This document shows, piece after piece, positions 60,440-64,000 of a DNA stretch of 64,000 bases. Within the stretch, counting starts at the first letter, position 1. Each line of letters begins with the position of its first letter. The translations under genes and the position numbers were made by a program. This DNA comes from Xiphydria camelus (lineage: Eukaryota > Arthropoda > Insecta > Hymenoptera > Xiphydriidae): contig OY783193.1 in the NCBI GenBank assembly GCA_963678675.1, positions 13,524,208-13,588,207 of the forward strand, read 5' to 3'. The notes under the pieces were generated by a model, which ran no database searches, was not told where the DNA came from, and saw nothing but the letters and a program-made list of their open reading frames with translations.

Positions 60440-60528
60440 TAGTTATTATTGCCGTTACCATACGTTTGGTTATTTTGCGACTGCATTGTTTCGCCCTCTA
60501 TAGCCTCATGTAACTGCCGAAGGCGAGC

Positions 60529-60820
60529 CTCGTCCCCTCAACGCGCCTCGTGCTACGACCTAAACACAGTCTTAAAAATCCGAGGATTTCAGCTGAATGA
60601 CATACTATTTTTTTCTCACGAATGCCCATTTCTCGAAACAAAACAAACCGAAGTATACACGGCTCATTTCACGTTGCGTTTATCAGTTTGGAAAAAGGAC
60701 CTACTTCGGACTAAACAATCTTTTAACAGCCTACGGATTTCCGGTCGGGTAACGCGGGAAAAACGCCATCTTACGGTCTAAAAATAGGCTGGAAAAGGCC
60801 TCGAAATGGGCATGAGTGAG
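60529..60820 (+). repeat. Dispersed repeat, copy 2
   Basis: Matches 3595-3905 with scattered substitutions and small indels. Copy 1's upstream hairpin arm is absent here, so this copy is 5'-truncated. Confidence 0.75.
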
Positions 60821-61125
60821 AAAAAAGACATATAACATCGAATCGCAGAAGAGAGCAATCGATAGATTGCTTTTTTGCAACAGACACGATCGATGTCTAT
60901 CAAAATGTATATATTTAAATATTTTTTAATACAATTTTTAAAGATAAATGTAAATTTAATTATAAATTAACTATAAGCAACAAATTCATTTCGTATTTTC
61001 ACACTGTAATTCTTTTTTGTTAGCGTTACTAAAAGTAAATGAGGTGGAAAATGAATTAAAAGTAACAAGATAATATGTTTCAAATTCATTTTTTTTTATT
61101 TCAGTAATACATATAATTTTTTCTT

Positions 61126-62037
61126 TTAATGTCGAATTATGGTATCTACACACACGTCCAAAAAATCCCAATTGTTAAGTTTTAATAATTCTTCTGGTTT
61201 AACCGTATCAACTGAATCAATCATACCAACTTCTTTGTGCAGCAAATATATATAAAAGACAAATTGGAAACATTTTTTACAAAGTTCTTTCGTAGACTGT
61301 AAATCTTTCATATAAACTTCATTTTTTAGAAGATTCCGACTTAGATTTAAAAATGTATTTCCATCGCAATCTACCTCTAAATTTCTCCTAAAATGCGAAT
61401 TTGGTTTCATATAACCCCACTTGTCTGGCTCATCAGTTACATTAGCAGCATAAATTAAATTTGTAAGCAAGTACACCTTAATTACATGGTGTACAAGGAA
61501 TAAAACATTATTTCCTATAGCTTGTGTATGTACACATGTTAAAAAGGAAGTTATTGTTGCATTATCAAATGAGAGCAAAGTTTCTAGTTTGTATTGCTCG
61601 ACTAAATTTATAAAGAAATTACATTTATTGCATAAAAAGCCACCTGCATGTTCTACAGTTGCTGAATTGTCAATTTTTCTTTCGATCTTCTTTCTTTCCG
61701 TATCAGCAAATTCTTCAACACTCTTCAAGAAATTATTCGCAAAGATTCCTAAATGATTTAAATTCGGAAACTTATTTAAACTCGGCGCCTTATCCAGAGA
61801 TAATTCAGATTTATCATTTTTTCGAAAAAAATTAGTTGTTACGGTTTTACAATCATTGGCGGTACATACTTTATCTTTGAGATATTCTCGATTTTGAATT
61901 TGTAATCTTATCTTTACACTGTTTACGTGAATCAAACCACATTCTCCTGTTGGTAATTCTATTCCAGCATCTTTGTATATTCTTTGATACTCTAGTAAGT
62001 TAGTCCATGGAAGTTTATGCGTTAAATGTAAACCCAT
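61126..62037 (-). CDS. Intact intronless 303-residue ORF of unknown family
   Basis: This uninterrupted reading frame starts at ATG 62037 (minus strand) and ends with TAA near 61126. An in-frame stop lies just upstream, overlapping a TATA-like TATAAAAT about 15 nt before the ATG, and an AATAAA-type signal lies about 25 nt past the stop. It is strikingly AT-rich compared with the CpG-rich DNA on its 5' side. The protein is lysine- and asparagine-rich, with two CxxC pairs (LCNKC at 135-139, LCKKC at 252-256), a hydrophobic segment at about 176-198 and scattered further cysteines. There is no signal peptide and no transposase motif that I recognise. The CxxC pairs could bind zinc or be redox-active; both are inference. 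Alternatives are a transposon accessory ORF, a captured viral gene, or a lineage-specific host gene. Confidence 0.55.
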   Translation of the reverse strand: MGLHLTHKLPWTNLLEYQRIYKDAGIELPTGECGLIHVNSVKIRLQIQNREYLKDKVCTANDCKTVTTNFFRKNDKSELSLDKAPSLNKFPNLNHLGIFANNFLKSVEEFADTERKKIERKIDNSATVEHAGGFLCNKCNFFINLVEQYKLETLLSFDNATITSFLTCVHTQAIGNNVLFLVHHVIKVYLLTNLIYAANVTDEPDKWGYMKPNSHFRRNLEVDCDGNTFLNLSRNLLKNEVYMKDLQSTKELCKKCFQFVFYIYLLHKEVGMIDSVDTVKPEELLKLNNWDFLDVCVDTIIRH

Positions 62038-62039
62038 GC

Positions 62040-63300
62040 TTTTCGAATTTTATAGCGATATCACGAGAATTCCTTGCTCTCGGGGAAAAATACGTTTTGC
62101 GGATTGTGCAGTCTTGGGGGCTCTTCTACGTGAGTTTCTGACTCGTTGGAAAACTTCCTGTCTTCCTGTGGTCGGTGGCTCAGTTGGAAGTTTTTGGGGC
62201 CTTACTAGTGATGAGTAAGTGCTTCACTTTCCATTTATCGTCTTGCCTATCGGCAGATATCAGGAGTCACGTTCAAAAGTAAGTGCCTAGAAGGAGGATG
62301 GGGATTCCATTGCACTTTGTGTGTTAAATAACTATCTTTTACTTTCCCTCCCTCTCCTTCTTCTTCTCTCCCACTCCACCTCTCACCCTCCACTTCCCCT
62401 CTATCCCTCCCCCCTCTCTCTATCTGTACCGGCGTGATCGTACCGGCGCACAGTGCGGATGCGTGAGATCAGGGAGCCCTCTCTCCAACTCTCCAACTCA
62501 CACTCGTATCTTTGCATGTATGCACGTTGCGAGCGGTTTAGATATGTATGTTTCAAAACGGCCTTTTATTTCTCGAGCGCAAAGTACGAGCACTCTCTCT
62601 CGTATAATGGAATATATATTTTAACCTAGTATTTACTGACAATATGTTTAGTCAAAACTAGAATCAACTGATAATATTTCTTAATTCTAGTTTTGACTAG
62701 GAAAAACTAGAATTGACTAAAGAGCATAGTTAAAACTGGTTTTTCCTAGGAAGATCGGGTTTTTACTGAAATCGGGTTTTTACGGTAAAACATATTATAC
62801 ATATCTCTAGCGAATGCTTATTTCTTAGTAACGTTGAGAAATCTAGTAACCACCGAACAAGTATCGAGTGAGTTCTACTTACACATTTAAAGATATTGGT
62901 AAATTGCGTAGATACGCTCAGCGGGCAGAAGTCATGCAACCAGGTCAATCTCCAACTTACTCCAATGCTCCAACTCTAACCGGCCATTTGTACTCTTCTC
63001 TTCCTCTGTCCCTCTCCTGCGCGTTATGCGCTTTACGCGTGCGCACTGTACGACTGACCTTGGCCTTGCCTCTACGTATCGCGGGTGCTGATTTCGTGAA
63101 CTAATCGAGCGGTAGCAGGGCTCCCATCTGTAGTTCCTCCCTTCTGAAGCAGACGTCTGTTCACAGCGTCTAGTTCACAGCAAACGCGTTTCGACAATTT
63201 ACGGGATAGACGGCCGTTTCACCGATTAACACATACACTTACAACAGGCCGAGTGTGCGCGCTGTGGTGGGGGGCTGCAGTCCGCCTCCTAATCGCCCAT
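62040..63300. other. Pyrimidine-rich and CpG-rich intergenic stretch
   Basis: Contains a CT-rich run near 62340-62420 and a TTCTAGTTTTGACTAG-type inverted repeat near 62650-62740. No gene recognised. Confidence 0.3.
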
Positions 63301-63404
63301 ATTGCGACAATTTACGCAACTTGATTGAACACAGATGCAAAAGGTCTTTCGCTTAATATAAAGATAGTGATTCTATTTTAGTCCAAGAGCTAGCGACGAT
63401 TTTG

Positions 63405-63705
63405 TTTAACACATAATGAGCACGGTTTATTGTCTGTTGGTTACGTAGATTTCACTGCGATTATTGAGAAATCTATGGTCTTAAAGCTTGCGGACGGGGC
63501 GGGAACCCACCCCGCAATTTTTTAAGGGGTGAAAAAAAATTCTATTTAACATAAATGAGCAAGGATCTTACTACCCTAGACTGAAACTAGACCTTTCGAA
63601 TATTAATTAAAAAATGGTTTTACAGTTAGAAGATTGGGCAAAGGTCAAGTCTGACAACTGTTTAATTGAAAAAAAAATGCGGTAGGTAACATAAATGAGC
63701 ACTGT
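63405..63705 (+). repeat. Degenerate tandem repeat
   Basis: TAACATAAATGAGCA-type motifs recur at about 63408, 63548 and 63687, a spacing of about 139 bp, with partial similarity between units. Confidence 0.4.
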
Positions 63706-64000
63706 CAGACTTGCATAACTGTCAAACTACAGGCCTTATTAAGCAATGAAAAAACCTTGGTCTGACAAAAAACAATTGGGGTAAAGTGGGGGAAATATCG
63801 CGGAGAAGTTACACTATGAGTGCAAGTGAGAGGCGTTTATGGGACCGTCTAAGTAGGAGTGAGACAGACTTATATAAAATCATAATGTGGGTAACTTTTA
63901 TATTTTATTGAACAGAAAACATTTTATTTATGAAGTGTAAACCAAATTTAGAATATTTCTTAAAATTCTCAGTCTGATTCCGGCTCGTCTTCATCAGATT

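Noticed and set aside
62165..62215. tRNA-like phrase GGTGGCTCAGTTGG
   Set aside because: No matching T-arm, anticodon stem or acceptor stem follows.

Overview
The window looks like nuclear DNA of an insect, most likely a hymenopteran such as an ant or other aculeate. The evidence is a spliced ER mannosidase gene with GT-AG introns, long CA microsatellites, CpG-rich patches in AT-rich intergenic DNA, and a dense load of cut-and-paste transposon derivatives. There is no sign of bacterial operons, rRNA, tRNA or CRISPR. Species assignment is inference.

One gene is clear. An EDEM3-type alpha-mannosidase-like gene runs on the + strand from 19346 to 31752. I could place 17 coding exons, all in consistent phase, for a product of about 1347 residues: signal peptide, GH47 catalytic domain, protease-associated domain, and a long charged tail ending in a KDEL-like tetrapeptide. 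Its role is mannose trimming of misfolded glycoproteins in ER-associated degradation. Its introns hold several nested inverted-repeat elements.

Two other coding pieces are worth attention. At 3126-4375 (+) lie three 3'-terminal exons of an unrecognised cysteine-containing, probably extracellular protein. At 61126-62037 (-) lies an intact, intronless, AT-rich 303-codon reading frame that I do not recognise. A weaker candidate terminal exon lies at 33712-33913, next to a CpG-rich promoter-like stretch.

Most of the rest is transposon wreckage. 1-17.5 kb holds foldback elements, two broken copies of a multi-copy transposon-associated ORF family (6584-7722 and 14623-16735), and a Kolobok-like TTAA-flanked element (10621-11927). 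35-61 kb holds piggyBac-like TTAA elements, mariner deletion derivatives (42481-43408, 45394-45757), a Helitron-like element with a minisatellite (about 39478-40194), and many elements inserted inside one another. Nesting occurs at 23406-24206, 36454-37316, 40555-41805, 44150-46075, 46281-47216, 49236-52006, 54919-56301, 56803-57570 and 59856-60439. CpG-rich islands without long convincing ORFs occur near 34.2-35.3, 37.6-38.7, 43.4-44.1, 47.3-48.0, 52.5-53.3, 56.3-56.8, 58.4-59.0 and 62.0-63.3 kb.
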